Part shown: positions 43,884 to 54,059 of the stretch, one piece after another | Layout of the letters: each line of letters opens with the position of its first letter | How positions within the stretch are numbered: position 1 is the first letter of the stretch | Source of the DNA: Paraburkholderia silviterrae | GTDB taxonomy: Bacteria > Pseudomonadota > Gammaproteobacteria > Burkholderiales > Burkholderiaceae | DNA: 64,000 bases | Reading direction: 5' to 3' | Assembly (NCBI RefSeq): GCF_004353915.1 | Contig: NZ_SMRP01000002.1 | Location: forward strand, 272,574 to 336,573 | The notes under the pieces: model-generated | What the model was told of the DNA's origin: nothing | Seen by the model: only the letters and a program-made list of their open reading frames with translations | Databases searched by the model: none | Translations under genes and position numbers: made by a program

Positions 43884-44239
43884 GCACGGCGCGCGCAACG
43901 ACGCACGCCGTTCATCTGGACATTCATGGGCATGAATTGAACGCCGCTGCAGCGGTGTGAGCCCATGCGTTCCGCGCTTTCATCTGCGTGCTTTTGCTAC
44001 CCAATATGTTTGGACTCCGTAATAAATGGATGATTTGCACCCGTGCATTTCGGCGCAGCGTTGCGGATCGTGTTGTGTGCCGCATCAAAGCGAAGGCACA
44101 GACGTCTGCTCGCATAAGCGTTGCACGTCATATTGCAGCGCGGCATGAACCGGGCGCGTAAAAAAACATCTTGACTAATACTGTGTGTGGAATATTGTAT
44201 ATCACGAGTAACCCAACGCCCCGACAAAGAGGAGACGTC
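43884..44239. other. 356-bp intergenic region upstream of oxc
   Basis: Contains the oxc promoter with the ATATTGTAT motif. No gene is seen; short open frames lack ribosome sites. Confidence 0.6.
44171..44206 (+). promoter_or_regulatory. Putative promoter and operator of oxc
   Basis: TTGACT (44171-44176), 16 nt, TATTGT (44193-44198). The motif ATATTGTATATCAC (44192-44205) shares 12 of 14 bases, as ATATTGTATNNCAC, with the gntR promoter, and overlaps the -10. Confidence 0.55.
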
Positions 44240-45985
44240 ATGGCAGAAGCAGGCATCAACGACGCGCAGGAGAGCCCTGCGCAGGAAGCGCAACCGACGA
44301 CCGACGGTTTTCACCTCGTCATCGACGCGCTCAAGCTCAACGACATCGACACGATTTACGGTCTGGTCGGAATTCCGATCACGGACCTCGCGCGTCTCGC
44401 CCAGGCCGAAGGGCTGCGTTTCATCGGCTTCCGGCACGAGCAGAATGCGGGCAATGCCGCGGCCATCGCGGGCTACATGACGAAGAAGCCCGGTATTTGC
44501 CTGACGGTTTCGGCTCCTGGCTTTCTCAACGGCCTCACCGCGCTCGCGAACGCCACCACCAACTGCTTCCCGATGATCCTCATCAGCGGTTCGAGTGAGC
44601 GCGAGATCGTCGACCTGCAGCAGGGCGACTATGAGGAAATGGACCAGCTCAATGCGGCCAGGCCGTATGCCAAGGCCGCGTACCGCGTGCTTCATGCCGA
44701 AGACATCGGCATCGGCATTGCGCGGGCGATCCGCGCGGCGGTCTCGGGCCGGCCGGGCGGCGTCTATCTCGACCTGCCGGCCAAGCTGCTCGCGCAGACC
44801 ATCGACGCCGTGAAGGGCGAGCAATCGCTCGTGAAGGTCGTGGATGCGGCGCCGCGCCAACTGCCCGCCCCCGAAGCGGTCAAGCGCGCGCTCGATGTCC
44901 TCAGGACTGCAAAGCGCCCGCTGATCCTGCTCGGCAAGGGTGCGGCCTATGCCCAGGCCGACGCGCAGATTCGCGAGTTGGTGGAGAAGAGCGGAATTCC
45001 GTACCTGCCGATGTCGATGGCCAAGGGCCTGCTGCCGGACACGCATGAGCAGTCCGCCTCGGCGGCGCGCTCGTTCGTGCTGGCGGAGTCGGATGCCGTC
45101 GTGCTGATCGGCGCGCGCCTGAACTGGCTGCTCTCGCACGGCAAGGGCAAGACTTGGGGGGCGCCGGCGCCCAAGCGTTTTGTGCAGATCGATATCGCGC
45201 CCACCGAGATCGATAGCAACGTGGCGATCGAAGCGCCCGTGATCGGCGACATCGGCTCGTGCGTCGAGGCGCTCGTCGCCGGCATGGGCGCGGACTTTCC
45301 GAAGCCCGACGCGCAGTGGCTCGATGCCGTCGCGGAACGCAAGAGCAAGAACCTCGCGAAGATGGCCGCGACGCTCGAGAAGAACCCGTCGCCGATGAAT
45401 TTCCACAGCGCACTGCGCGCGATTCGCGACGTGCTCAAGACGCGCCCCGACATCAACGTCGTGAACGAAGGCGCGAACACGCTCGACTACGCGCGCGCCG
45501 TCATCGATATGTATCAGCCGCGCAAGCGTTTCGATTCGGGCACGTGGGGGATCATGGGCATCGGCATGGGCTTTGCGATCGGCGCGGCGGTTACGAGCGG
45601 CACGCAGGTCGTGGCCATCGAAGGCGACAGCGCGTTCGGTTTCAGCGGCATGGAGCTCGAGACCATCTGCCGCTACAACCTGCCGGTCTGCACGATCGTC
45701 TTCAACAACAACGGCGTGTATCGCGGCACGGACGTGAACCCGAGCGGCAGCGCCGACGTCGCGCCCACCGTGTTCGTGAAGGGCGCGCGCTACGACAAGA
45801 TGATCGAGGCGTTTGGCGGCATCGGGTTCCAGGCGAGCACTCCTGAAGAACTCACCGCGGCACTGCTTGAAGCGATCGCGTCGGGCAAGCCCACGCTGAT
45901 CAACGCAGTAATCGACGAGTCGGCCGGCACCGAGAGCGGCCGCCTCACGAATCTGAATCCGCAAAGCGCGGCCATGAAGAAATAA
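44240..45985 (+). CDS. oxc: Oxalyl-CoA decarboxylase
   Basis: The product is 581 aa, a ThDP enzyme that converts oxalyl-CoA to formyl-CoA and CO2. The N-terminal PYR domain has the activating Glu in [16 protein letters not shown] (about 56). The PP domain has [21 protein letters not shown] in part, then [15 protein letters not shown], the ThDP motif GDS...NNN. The segment [21 protein letters not shown] is the Oxc signature (in part). It begins at MAEAGINDA (44240), with AGAGGAG 8 nt upstream; the longer frame starts in the promoter. It pairs with frc 41 nt downstream. Confidence 0.96.
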   Translation: MAEAGINDAQESPAQEAQPTTDGFHLVIDALKLNDIDTIYGLVGIPITDLARLAQAEGLRFIGFRHEQNAGNAAAIAGYMTKKPGICLTVSAPGFLNGLTALANATTNCFPMILISGSSEREIVDLQQGDYEEMDQLNAARPYAKAAYRVLHAEDIGIGIARAIRAAVSGRPGGVYLDLPAKLLAQTIDAVKGEQSLVKVVDAAPRQLPAPEAVKRALDVLRTAKRPLILLGKGAAYAQADAQIRELVEKSGIPYLPMSMAKGLLPDTHEQSASAARSFVLAESDAVVLIGARLNWLLSHGKGKTWGAPAPKRFVQIDIAPTEIDSNVAIEAPVIGDIGSCVEALVAGMGADFPKPDAQWLDAVAERKSKNLAKMAATLEKNPSPMNFHSALRAIRDVLKTRPDINVVNEGANTLDYARAVIDMYQPRKRFDSGTWGIMGIGMGFAIGAAVTSGTQVVAIEGDSAFGFSGMELETICRYNLPVCTIVFNNNGVYRGTDVNPSGSADVAPTVFVKGARYDKMIEAFGGIGFQASTPEELTAALLEAIASGKPTLINAVIDESAGTESGRLTNLNPQSAAMKK

Positions 45986-46026
45986 ATCCGCCCGGTCAGG
46001 ATATATTTTTATTAGGAGTCTGGATA

Positions 46027-47277
46027 ATGAGCAAACCCCTCGACGGCATCAAGATCATCGATTTCACGCACGTCCAGGCCGGCCCCGCGTGCACGCAAAT
46101 GCTCGCGTGGTTCGGTGCGGACGTGATCAAAGTGGAGCGGCCAGGCGCTGGCGACGTGACGCGCTCGCAGTTGCGCGACATTCCCGAAGCCGACGCGCTC
46201 TATTTCACGATGCTCAACAGCAACAAGCGCTCGCTCACGCTCGACACCAAGAAGCCGGAAGGCAAGGAGGTGCTCGAGAAGCTGATTCGCGAGTCGGACG
46301 TCATGGTGGAAAATTTCGGCCCGGGCGCGCTCGATCGCATGGGCTTCACCTGGGAGCGCATCAAGGAGCTCAATCCGAAGATGATCGTGGCTTCGGTGAA
46401 AGGCTTCAGCGAAGGCCATCACTACGACGACCTGAAGGTCTATGAGAACGTCGCGCAGTGCGCGGGCGGCGCGGCTTCGACCACGGGCTTCTGGGACGGC
46501 CCGCCCACGGTCAGCGCGGCGGCGCTCGGCGACAGCAACACCGGCATGCATCTGGCCATCGGCATTCTCACGGCGCTGATCGGCCGCGACAAGACGGGCA
46601 AGGGCCAGAAGGTGGCCGTCTCGATGCAGGACAGCGTGATCAACCTGTGCCGCGTGAAGCTGCGCGACCAGCAGCGTCTCGATCGCGTGGGCTATCTGGA
46701 GGAGTACCCGCAGTATCCGCACGGCACGTTCAGCGACGTGGTGCCGCGCGGCGGCAACGCGGGCGGCGGTGGCCAGCCGGGCTGGGTGCTCAAGTGCAAG
46801 GGCTGGGAAAACGATCCGAACGCGTATATCTACTTCACGGTCCAGGGGCACGCATGGGAGCCGATCTGCCGCGCGATCGGCAAGCCCGAGTGGATCGACG
46901 ATCCGAACTACAAGACGGCCCAGGCGCGCCAGCCGCATATCTTCGACATCTTCGCGGTGATCGAGGCGTGGCTTGCCGACAAGACCAAGTTCGAGGCCGT
47001 CGATATCCTGCGCAAGTTCGACATCCCGTGCGCGCCGGTGCTCAGCATGAAGGAAATTGCCAATGACCCGTCGCTGCGCGCAAGCGGTACTATCGTCGAG
47101 GTCCCGCACAAGGAACGCGGTTCGTATCTCACCGTGGGCAGCCCGATCAAGTTCTCGGAGCTGAAGCCAGAAATCACGGGTTCGCCGCTGCTCGGTGAGC
47201 ATACGGACGAAGTGCTCGCCGACCTTGGCTACACGCCGCAGCAGATCGCGGCGCTGCGTGAGTCGCGCGCCGTCTGA
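46027..47277 (+). CDS. frc: Formyl-CoA:oxalate CoA-transferase
   Basis: The product is 416 aa of the class III CoA-transferase family. It moves CoA from formyl-CoA to oxalate. The catalytic Asp is in LGDSNTGMH at residue 169, the same number as in Oxalobacter formigenes FRC. Other motifs: [33 protein letters not shown], and [14 protein letters not shown] in part. TTAGGAG precedes the ATG. It regenerates oxalyl-CoA for Oxc, forming the oxalate-to-formate cycle. Confidence 0.97.
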   Translation: MSKPLDGIKIIDFTHVQAGPACTQMLAWFGADVIKVERPGAGDVTRSQLRDIPEADALYFTMLNSNKRSLTLDTKKPEGKEVLEKLIRESDVMVENFGPGALDRMGFTWERIKELNPKMIVASVKGFSEGHHYDDLKVYENVAQCAGGAASTTGFWDGPPTVSAAALGDSNTGMHLAIGILTALIGRDKTGKGQKVAVSMQDSVINLCRVKLRDQQRLDRVGYLEEYPQYPHGTFSDVVPRGGNAGGGGQPGWVLKCKGWENDPNAYIYFTVQGHAWEPICRAIGKPEWIDDPNYKTAQARQPHIFDIFAVIEAWLADKTKFEAVDILRKFDIPCAPVLSMKEIANDPSLRASGTIVEVPHKERGSYLTVGSPIKFSELKPEITGSPLLGEHTDEVLADLGYTPQQIAALRESRAV

Positions 47278-47377
47278 GGCGCGGGACGCTCTGGCCGACA
47301 AGCGCAGCGCGGCGTGCGAGTGAGTTTCGCGCGCGCCGCGCTTTGCCGGCCCAACCCTTTCCCCCTTTGCCCAAGAT

Positions 47378-47836
47378 ATGTCTAGCGCCATGCCAACCGC
47401 CATCGATTTCGAACAACTTGCCGACGCGATCGGCGACGCCATCGTCATCTCGGACGCCGCCGGCGACATCACTTACTGGAATCCCGCCGCCACCCGCATG
47501 TTCGGCTATACGCGCGACGAGGCATTTGGCAAGACGCTCGATCTGATCATTCCCGAGCGGCTGCGCGGCCGCCACTGGGACGGCTATCACAAGACGATGG
47601 CGACGGGGCAGACGCGCTACGGCAACGACGTGCTGCGCGTGCCCGCCGTCGACAAGGACGGGCGCGCGCTTTCCATCGCGTTCACCGTCGCGCTGCTGCA
47701 TGGGCAGCAAGGCGAGGTGACGGGCATCGTCGCCGTGATTCGCGACGAGACTGCGCGCTTCCAGGAGGAGCGCAATCTGCGCAAGCGCATTGCCGAGCTC
47801 GAAGCGCAGGCACAGGCACACATGCAGCAGTCCTGA
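47378..47836 (+). CDS. PAS-domain protein
   Basis: The product is 152 aa and consists of one PAS fold with a short C-terminal helix. Visible segments: DAIGDAIVISDAAGDITYWN, PAATRMFGYTRDEAFGKTLD, LIIPERLRGRHWDGYHKTMA in part, and VTGIVAVIRDETARFQEERN. The C-terminus is coiled coil (LRKRIAELEAQAQAHMQQS). No kinase, GGDEF or HTH domain follows. It may sense a small molecule, haem or redox state near the oxalate enzymes. ATG at 47378 or 47390. Confidence 0.82.
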   Translation: MSSAMPTAIDFEQLADAIGDAIVISDAAGDITYWNPAATRMFGYTRDEAFGKTLDLIIPERLRGRHWDGYHKTMATGQTRYGNDVLRVPAVDKDGRALSIAFTVALLHGQQGEVTGIVAVIRDETARFQEERNLRKRIAELEAQAQAHMQQS

Positions 47837-47907
47837 GCCAGCGGGTTCGCCCGCAGTTGCCGGTAGATCGCTTGACGCCACTCTTCAGGTTCGCACGGAG
47901 CGCTTCG

Positions 47908-48180
47908 ATGCATACAGAAAGACTCGGACATTACGAGGTCGAACTTTCGGCCCGTCAGGTCATCCACAACGGCGGCTGGGCGGCGTTTGCCGCGATCCAT
48001 GCACGCCCGGACGAGCCGTCCGGGCAGCGTGGCCCGCATGGCGAGGGCGCGGCCGTGTTCCCCGAGCAGCGTGTGGCTGACGAGACCGTCTTCGCCAGCG
48101 AGGCGGCCGCCATTGCGGGCGCCCGCAAGGCGGCGCTCGCCGTGCTCACGTATCTCGGGACAGTCAACGCGCTTCGCTAG
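47908..48180 (+). CDS. Small unrecognised protein
   Basis: The product is 90 aa from ATG 47908 (CGGAG 6 nt upstream). A TTG at 47857 could give 107 aa. Features: HYEVELSARQVIHNGGWAAF, an acidic middle, and an Ala-rich helix near the C-terminus (AAAIAGARKAALAVLTYLG). No domain is recognised. It lies between the PAS and pntA genes in the same direction. Confidence 0.6.
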   Translation: MHTERLGHYEVELSARQVIHNGGWAAFAAIHARPDEPSGQRGPHGEGAAVFPEQRVADETVFASEAAAIAGARKAALAVLTYLGTVNALR

Positions 48181-48419
48181 CGGTCCCGGGAAGACGCAAC
48201 GAGGCGCCGCGCGGCGCAGCATCCGACGCGCGCGAACTATTCCAATAACTGGGCAATAACACCCTTGCATGGGGCCGGAGCAGGCGCTTTGACCCACTCT
48301 GGCCGACACAGGAGACGTTTCATGACAGCATGGCCACGCCATCGGCGCGCCAGGGGCTTTTGCGCCCCGCCGATTCCTCGCGTCTGCGATAGCGCTACAT
48401 CCATGCGCGGAGGTTCGTC

Positions 48420-50006
48420 ATGGCAATGACCATCGCAGTGCCCCGCGAAGCCTTCGAAAACGAACGCCGTGTGGCGGCAACGCCGGAAAGCGTCGCACAA
48501 CTGATCAAACTCGGCTATGAGGTCGAGATCGAAGCCGGGGCCGGCCACAAAGCATCCTACGGCGACGACGCGTATCGCGCGGCGGGCGCATGCATCGTCG
48601 ATGGCGCGCTCGAGCTCTGGGCCAACGCCGACATCGTGCTGAAGGTGCGTCCGCCGTCGATCGAGGAGGCGCTGCGCCTGAAGACCGGAGCGACGCTCAT
48701 CAGCTTCATCTGGCCAGCGCAAAGCGGCGCGCTGCTCGACGTGCTCGCCACCCGTGGCGCGACGGTGCTCGCGATGGACTGTGTGCCGCGCATCTCGCGC
48801 GCGCAAAAGCTCGATGCGTTGAGCTCGATGGCGAACATGGCGGGCTATCGCGCCGTGATCGAGGCCGCGCAGCATTTCGGACGTATTTTCACTGGCCAGA
48901 TCACGGCCGCGGGCAAGATGCCGCCCGCGAAGGTGCTCGTGATCGGCGCGGGCGTGGCCGGTCTCGCGGCCATCGGCGCGGCGCGCGGGCTGGGTGCCAT
49001 CGTGCGCGCATTCGATACGCGGCCCGAGGTCGGGCAGCAGATCGAGAGCATGGGCGCCGAGTTCCTGAGCGTGGACGTGGAGGAGGAAGGCGGTGGTGGC
49101 GGCGGCTACGCGAAAGTGATGAGCGCGAAATTCATCGAAGCGGAGATGGCGCTTTTCAAGGCCCAGGCGAGCGAGGTGGACATCATCGTGACGACAGCGC
49201 TGATCCCGGGCAAGCCCGCGCCGCGCTTGATCGATGCGGAGATGGTCGCGTGCATGCGCGCGGGCAGCGTGATCGTCGACATGGCCGCCGAGCAGGGCGG
49301 CAACTGCGAGCTCACGCGGGCGGGCGAGGTCGTGCATGCGCACGGCGTGACGGTGATCGGCTATACCGATCTGCCGAGCCGCATGGCGAACCAGTCGAGC
49401 CAGCTCTACGCGACGAACCTGCGCCACCTGCTGACCGATCTCACGCCTACTAAGGATGGCGAAATAATACTCGACATGGACGATGTCGTGCAGCGCGGCA
49501 CGACGGTCATGGAGCGGGGCAAGCTGTGCTGGCCGGCGCCCCCCGTGCCGACCGCGGTCGCACAGACCGCCGCAGCGGCGCCTGCGGCGAAGGCCGGGCC
49601 GCAGGCGCACGCTGCGGCAGGCGGTGCGGCTCCCGATGCCGCTGCAGCACGCGGGCGCAGCGCGTGGCCGCTGGCCGCGCTGGTCGTGGCCGCCGCGCTG
49701 TTGCTCGCACTTGGCGCAGTCGCACCGCCTGCGTTCGTGGCGCATTTCACGGTGTTCGTGCTGGCCGTGTTCGTCGGCTATCAGGTCGTCTGGAATGTGA
49801 CGCCGGCATTGCATACGCCGCTCATGAGCGTGACCAACGCTATCAGCGGGATCATCGTGATCGGCGCGCTGCTGCATCCCCATGGCGCGGATACGGGCAC
49901 CGTCGTGAGCGTGCTCGCGGGCGTCGCGCTTCTGGTCGCGACGGTCAACATCGCGGGCGGGTTCCTCGTGACCCAGCGCATGCTGAAGATGTTCCAACGG
50001 ACTTAA
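48420..50006 (+). CDS. pntA: NAD(P) transhydrogenase subunit alpha
   Basis: The product is 528 aa, close to E. coli PntA length, combining the NAD(H)-binding domain I with the membrane part of alpha. [40 protein letters not shown] and [20 protein letters not shown] in part are domain I motifs. A Pro/Ala linker at about 365-405 leads to four membrane helices ([51 protein letters not shown]). The enzyme reduces NADP+ at the expense of NADH and proton motive force. Its position inside an oxalate cluster suggests NADPH supply. Confidence 0.95.
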   Translation: MAMTIAVPREAFENERRVAATPESVAQLIKLGYEVEIEAGAGHKASYGDDAYRAAGACIVDGALELWANADIVLKVRPPSIEEALRLKTGATLISFIWPAQSGALLDVLATRGATVLAMDCVPRISRAQKLDALSSMANMAGYRAVIEAAQHFGRIFTGQITAAGKMPPAKVLVIGAGVAGLAAIGAARGLGAIVRAFDTRPEVGQQIESMGAEFLSVDVEEEGGGGGGYAKVMSAKFIEAEMALFKAQASEVDIIVTTALIPGKPAPRLIDAEMVACMRAGSVIVDMAAEQGGNCELTRAGEVVHAHGVTVIGYTDLPSRMANQSSQLYATNLRHLLTDLTPTKDGEIILDMDDVVQRGTTVMERGKLCWPAPPVPTAVAQTAAAAPAAKAGPQAHAAAGGAAPDAAAARGRSAWPLAALVVAAALLLALGAVAPPAFVAHFTVFVLAVFVGYQVVWNVTPALHTPLMSVTNAISGIIVIGALLHPHGADTGTVVSVLAGVALLVATVNIAGGFLVTQRMLKMFQRT

Positions 50007-50019
50007 GGAGACTGGCGTC

Positions 50020-51414
50020 ATGCTCGGTGGAATCGGCAATATGGCGTGGCTCGGCTCGGCCACGCTCTTCATCCTCAGCCTGCGCGGGCTCAGTCATCCG
50101 GCGAGTGCCCGGCGGGGCAATCTCTTCGGCATCTGCGGGATGGCGATCGCGGTGCTCGCCACGCTGCTCGTCACGGGCGGGGCGGGGCTCGAGATCGCGC
50201 TCGGGGCCGCGCTGGTGGGCGGCGGCATCGGCGCCGTGCTCGCACGGCGCGTGGAGATGACGCAAATGCCCCAGCTCGTGGCCGTGCTGCACAGCTTCGT
50301 CGGCCTTGCGGCAACGCTCATCGCCTTCGCCAACTTTCTCTCGCCCGCCGCCGCGACTAGCGCCATCGAGCGCGGAATTCACGACACGGAGATCTATGTC
50401 GGCGCGTTCATCGGCACCGTGACTTTCAGTGGCTCGATCGTGGCGTTCCTCAAGCTGCAGGGCACGGTGGGCGGCAAGCCGCTCGTGCTGCCCGGCCGGC
50501 ATCTCATGAATGCCGCGGCGCTGGCGCTGTGCATCGCGCTCGGCTATCTCTTCGTGAGTGCGCCGCAGGGCCCGTATGCACTCACTGCGCTCGTCGCGAT
50601 GTGCGCGATTGCGGCGGTGCTGGGCGTGCATCTGGTGATGGCGATCGGCGGTGCGGACATGCCCGTGGTCGTGTCCATGCTCAACAGCTATTCGGGCTGG
50701 GCAGCGGCGGCAACCGGCTTCATGCTCGACAACGACCTGCTGGTGACGACTGGCGCGCTCGTGGGCTCGAGCGGCGCGATCCTCAGCTACATCATGTGCC
50801 GCGCCATGAACCGCAGCTTCGTTTCGGTGATCCTTGGCGGCTTCGGGGCGGTGGCCAGCACGGCAAGCGCGGCGCCGCAGGGCGAAGTGGTGGCGACCTC
50901 GGTGGAGGAAGTGGGGGCGCTGCTGCGCGACGCCGCCGAGGTCGTGATCGTGCCCGGCTACGGCATGGCAGTCGCGCAGGCGCAGAGCACCATCAGCGAG
51001 ATCACGCGCAGGCTGCGCGCGCAGGGCGTGCGTGTGCGCTTTGGCATCCATCCGGTGGCGGGGCGCCTGCCGGGCCATATGAACGTGTTGCTCGCCGAGG
51101 CGAAGGTGCCCTACGACATCGTGCTCGAAATGGACGAAATCAACGAAGACTTCACGAGCACCGATGTCGTGCTCGTGATCGGCGCGAACGATATTGTGAA
51201 CCCGGGCGCGCAGGAGGATGCGGGCAGCCCGATCGCCGGCATGCCGGTGCTCGAGGTGTGGAAGGCGCGCACCGTGGTGGTCTCCAAGCGCAGCATGGCG
51301 ACGGGTTACGCGGGCGTCGACAATCCGCTTTTCTATAAGGAGAACACACGAATGTTGTTCGGCGATGCAAAGGGCAGCGTCGACGCACTGCTCAGGCAGC
51401 TCGAAACAGCTTGA
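50020..51414 (+). CDS. pntB: NAD(P) transhydrogenase subunit beta
   Basis: The product is 464 aa with about eight membrane helices in the first 270 residues. The NADP(H)-binding domain III follows ([72 protein letters not shown]). AAGGAG precedes the ATG at 50020, 13 nt after pntA. With PntA it completes the two-subunit transhydrogenase. Confidence 0.96.
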   Translation: MLGGIGNMAWLGSATLFILSLRGLSHPASARRGNLFGICGMAIAVLATLLVTGGAGLEIALGAALVGGGIGAVLARRVEMTQMPQLVAVLHSFVGLAATLIAFANFLSPAAATSAIERGIHDTEIYVGAFIGTVTFSGSIVAFLKLQGTVGGKPLVLPGRHLMNAAALALCIALGYLFVSAPQGPYALTALVAMCAIAAVLGVHLVMAIGGADMPVVVSMLNSYSGWAAAATGFMLDNDLLVTTGALVGSSGAILSYIMCRAMNRSFVSVILGGFGAVASTASAAPQGEVVATSVEEVGALLRDAAEVVIVPGYGMAVAQAQSTISEITRRLRAQGVRVRFGIHPVAGRLPGHMNVLLAEAKVPYDIVLEMDEINEDFTSTDVVLVIGANDIVNPGAQEDAGSPIAGMPVLEVWKARTVVVSKRSMATGYAGVDNPLFYKENTRMLFGDAKGSVDALLRQLETA

Positions 51415-51514
51415 CGGGCAATCGCGCACGGCAAATGGCGCGCGGCACGGCGAGACCGGCCGCGCGCGAGGCCACCGGTGACGGCGGCGCATCAACGTAC
51501 GGAGAGAGACAACC

Positions 51515-52840
51515 GTGGCACATACCGATCGCATCGACGTTCCTTATACGGCGCGGCGGCACAACCGCTGGGTGCAGCTCGTGGCGGGCGTCGCCTGCAT
51601 GGGGCTAGTCGCCAATCTGCAGTATGCGTGGACACTGTTCGTAGTACCGATGGATTCGAAGCATCACTGGGGGCAGGCCGCGATTCAGCTCGCGTTCTCG
51701 CTGTTCATCGTGACGGAGACCTGGCTCGTCCCCGTGGAGGGCTGGCTCGTCGACCGCTTCGGGCCGCGTCCGGTCGTGATGGGCGGCGCATGCTGCGTGG
51801 CGCTGGGGTGGGCGCTCGACGCATGGGCGCCCGTGTTGCCGGTGCTCTACGTGGCGGCGGTGATCTCGGGTATCGGCGCGGGGTGCGTGTACGGCACCTG
51901 CGTGGGCACGGCGCTCAAATGGTTTCCCGACCGGCGCGGTCTCGCCGCGGGCATGACGGCCGCGGGCTTCGGCGCGGGCGCGGCGCTCACCGTCATTCCG
52001 ATCGCGCGCATGATCCAGCATTCGGGCTATGAGACGGCCTTCGTGTTTTTCGGCCTGTTGCAGGGCGTGTGCATCATGGCGCTCGCGCTGGTGATGGTGC
52101 GTCCGAAGCCGCCTGCGCATGCGGCCGGCGTGCAGCGCGTCGTCGCCACGAAGACCGACTACACGACGCGGCAGATGGTCCGCGCACCGCTCTTCTGGGT
52201 GATGTACGCGATGTTCGTGTGCGTTGCCACGGGCGGCATCATCGCGACCGCGCAGATCGGACCGATCGCCAGGTCGTACGGCTTCGCCACGATGCCGGTG
52301 GCGTTCATGAGCGCGTCGCTTCCGCTCCTCACGATGACGCTGTCGATCAACAATCTCTGCAACGGCTTCACGCGGCCGCTGTGCGGGCTCATTTCGGACC
52401 GGATCGGGCGTGAGAACACCATGTTCATCACGTTCCTGGGTGAGGGGCTCGCCTTGCTCGGCCTGCGCTACTACGGCCACGACCCGTACCTGTTCATGCT
52501 GTTCTCGGGGCTCGTGTTCCTGTTCTACGGCGACATCTTCTCGAACTTTCCGGCCACCTGCGCGGACACCTTCGGCGCGCGCTACGCGGCGGGCAATGCG
52601 GGCACGCTCTATACGGCGAAGGGGACCGCCGCGTTGCTGGTGCCGGTTGCCACGCTGCTGGCGCTCCACGGCGGATGGAACATGGTGTTCGAATTCGCGG
52701 CCTGTATCGCGATGATGGCGGGGGTGTGCGCGAAGGTATTCTTGCAGCCGATGCGACGGCGCTGGATTCTCCAGTCGGGCGTGAGCGCGAAGCGTACGGA
52801 CAGGGCGTTGGTTCGCGAGCCGCTTGGTTCCGGAGAATAA
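51515..52840 (+). CDS. oxlT: Oxalate/formate antiporter-like MFS transporter
   Basis: The product is 441 aa with a GTG start (GGAGAGAG just before). It has about 12 membrane segments, with VANLQYAWTLFVVPMDSKHH near TM1, WLVDRFGPRPVVMGGACC after TM2, and GAGCVYGTCVGTALKWFPDRRG in part. These fit the OxlT group of the MFS. It would import oxalate, perhaps in exchange for formate. It is the last gene of the oxalate island and lies 101 nt after pntB. Confidence 0.9.
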   Translation: MAHTDRIDVPYTARRHNRWVQLVAGVACMGLVANLQYAWTLFVVPMDSKHHWGQAAIQLAFSLFIVTETWLVPVEGWLVDRFGPRPVVMGGACCVALGWALDAWAPVLPVLYVAAVISGIGAGCVYGTCVGTALKWFPDRRGLAAGMTAAGFGAGAALTVIPIARMIQHSGYETAFVFFGLLQGVCIMALALVMVRPKPPAHAAGVQRVVATKTDYTTRQMVRAPLFWVMYAMFVCVATGGIIATAQIGPIARSYGFATMPVAFMSASLPLLTMTLSINNLCNGFTRPLCGLISDRIGRENTMFITFLGEGLALLGLRYYGHDPYLFMLFSGLVFLFYGDIFSNFPATCADTFGARYAAGNAGTLYTAKGTAALLVPVATLLALHGGWNMVFEFAACIAMMAGVCAKVFLQPMRRRWILQSGVSAKRTDRALVREPLGSGE

Positions 52841-52858
52841 GGCGCGAGCCTTGCACCC

Positions 52859-53116
52859 TCAACCCGGCTTCGCAGTCCTGGTGTGTGTCGCGCGTACGCG
52901 CGCGCGGCGCACACGCCGGGAGTGGGTGCGCGCCTGGACGCGGCGCGGATCGGTCTCGGGCACTTCGACAAGTTCGTCTGCGGCGGACAACGCCGCATAG
53001 CGTCCATCGTTGCGGCCGCGCTCGACCCATTCGGCTGGCAATCGGGTTGCGATCAACCATGTCGCTGCGGCGCCGAAGCCCACGGCTATGATCGCGACGC
53101 TAACGACGACTGGCAT
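52859..53116 (-). CDS. Small single-pass membrane protein
   Basis: The product is 85 aa. The N-terminus is a membrane helix (VVVSVAIIAVGFGAAATWLIA), followed by a short polar and Arg-rich tail (RVRRARVRATHTRTAKPG). GGGAG lies 6 nt before the ATG. No domain is recognised. It is convergent with oxlT, the two stops 18 nt apart. The codon use is GC-rich like its neighbours, but a chance reading frame is not excluded. Confidence 0.5.
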   Translation of the reverse strand: MPVVVSVAIIAVGFGAAATWLIATRLPAEWVERGRNDGRYAALSAADELVEVPETDPRRVQARTHSRRVRRARVRATHTRTAKPG

Positions 53117-53301
53117 CTCGTCTCCCTGTTATCGGCATGGTCCGGTACAGACGACGTGCATCAGGCGTCGACCGTTTGCGGTCAATGTATACCACTAAAT
53201 ATAACGGGGTGCTTTTTGAGCGGCGTCCGCGGGTCAGCCGTTTTGTGCGAGGTGAGCCGAAGTCCTGGCGCTGAGCGGGGAAGGCGATGTGCGCGAAAAA
53301 C

Positions 53302-53330
53302 AAAAAAGCCCGCAATGTGCGGGCTTTTTT
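53302..53330 (-). terminator. Terminator of tRNA-Leu copy 2
   Basis: AAAAAAGCCCGC and GCGGGCTTTTTT flank a 5-nt loop; the perfect stem with T-runs on both strands works for the minus-strand tRNA ending at 53358 and is bidirectional. Confidence 0.9.
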
Positions 53331-53357
53331 AATGAAGCTTCAGTACTTGAAGCAGCG

Positions 53358-53444
53358 TGGTGCCCAGGAGAGGACTCGAACCTCCACAGTGTTGCCACCG
53401 CCAGGACCTGAACCTGGTGCGTCTACCAATTCCGCCACCTGGGC
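53358..53444 (-). tRNA. tRNA-Leu (CAG)
   Basis: An 87-nt cloverleaf on the minus strand, including an encoded CCA end. Acceptor GCCCAGG pairs fully with CCTGGGC. The anticodon loop TTCAGGT gives anticodon CAG, reading CUG. The long variable arm is typical of leucine tRNA. It is the second unit of a tandem pair. Confidence 0.96.
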
Positions 53445-53465
53445 ACGTCTTCAAGCTAGACAGCG

Positions 53466-53493
53466 ATTATAGCGCGATTCTGAACTCTGTCAA
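53466..53493 (-). promoter_or_regulatory. Consensus sigma-70 promoter of tRNA-Leu copy 2
   Basis: On the minus strand: TTGACA (53493-53488), 16 nt, TATAAT (53471-53466). Both hexamers match the consensus exactly and lie 21 nt before the tRNA 5' end. Confidence 0.85.
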
Positions 53494-53598
53494 CAGATGT
53501 TTTCAATAAATCTTCACATTGCGAAAGATCTGCATCGGTGTGCACGAACCGGCGAAACATGGAGCGCAGAGGGAAGTGCTGCTCGCGCGCCGAAAATG

Positions 53599-53626
53599 AA
53601 AAAGCCGGCATAAAGCCGGCTTTTTT
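53599..53626 (-). terminator. Terminator of tRNA-Leu copy 1
   Basis: AAAAAGCCGGC and GCCGGCTTTTTT flank a 5-nt loop (ATAAA), just downstream of the first tRNA-Leu on the minus strand. It separates the two tRNA units. Confidence 0.9.
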
Positions 53627-53632
53627 GAATCT

Positions 53633-53719
53633 TGGTGCCCAAGAGAGGACTCGAACCTCCACAGTGTTGCCACCGCCAGGACCTGAACCTGGTGCGTCTA
53701 CCAATTCCGCCACCTGGGC
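53633..53719 (-). tRNA. tRNA-Leu (CAG), second copy in tandem
   Basis: An 87-nt cloverleaf on the minus strand with anticodon CAG and encoded CCA. It differs from the other copy at one acceptor-stem base, giving a G-U pair (GCCCAGG with CTTGGGC). It is transcribed first, from a separate promoter. Confidence 0.95.
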
Positions 53720-54059
53720 AAGGTGTCGCTTACTACTTGCTGCTGCGTTGTGTCGTGCAGCAGAGAACGAGATTCTAGCGTGTCTGTAGGGCCTGTCAAG
53801 GCCCTTTTGAGAAAAAGATTCGCGGCCGCCGTCGGGCCCGAGTCCGGTGCACGAGTCTCGTGCACCGTGCCTCTGCAAGCCTGCACGCTGAATTGCCGGG
53901 TGCGGCGCGGGTGTTAGAATGCCTCGCAGCAGTAGAGACGGCATGGCGCAAGCGCTCAAAGCGTCACCGCGCGTGGTGTGCCAGAAGCGCGCAGCGGTGC
54001 ACATCTGCGCGCCGTTTGTGCCAGCCGCATGTTGCAGCACTCGAAGACCGGGGCGCGGC
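53720..54059. other. 340-bp divergent region between tRNA-Leu and rnr
   Basis: Holds the promoter of tRNA-Leu copy 1 (minus) and a candidate rnr promoter on the plus strand (TTGCCG 53893-53898, 16 nt, TAGAAT 53915-53920). No other gene is seen. Confidence 0.6.
53772..53799 (-). promoter_or_regulatory. Sigma-70 promoter of tRNA-Leu copy 1
   Basis: On the minus strand: TTGACA (53799-53794), 16 nt, TAGAAT (53777-53772), 52 nt before the tRNA 5' end. Spacing matches the other unit. Confidence 0.75.

Noticed and set aside
53287..53789. Small open frames over the tRNA-Leu genes
   Set aside because: They are translations of the tRNA and terminator sequences.
53358..54059. Integrated element at the tRNA-Leu genes
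   Set aside because: No integrase, attachment-site duplicate of a tRNA end, or foreign gene set lies beside the tRNAs. The flanks (oxalate island, rnr) look ordinary.
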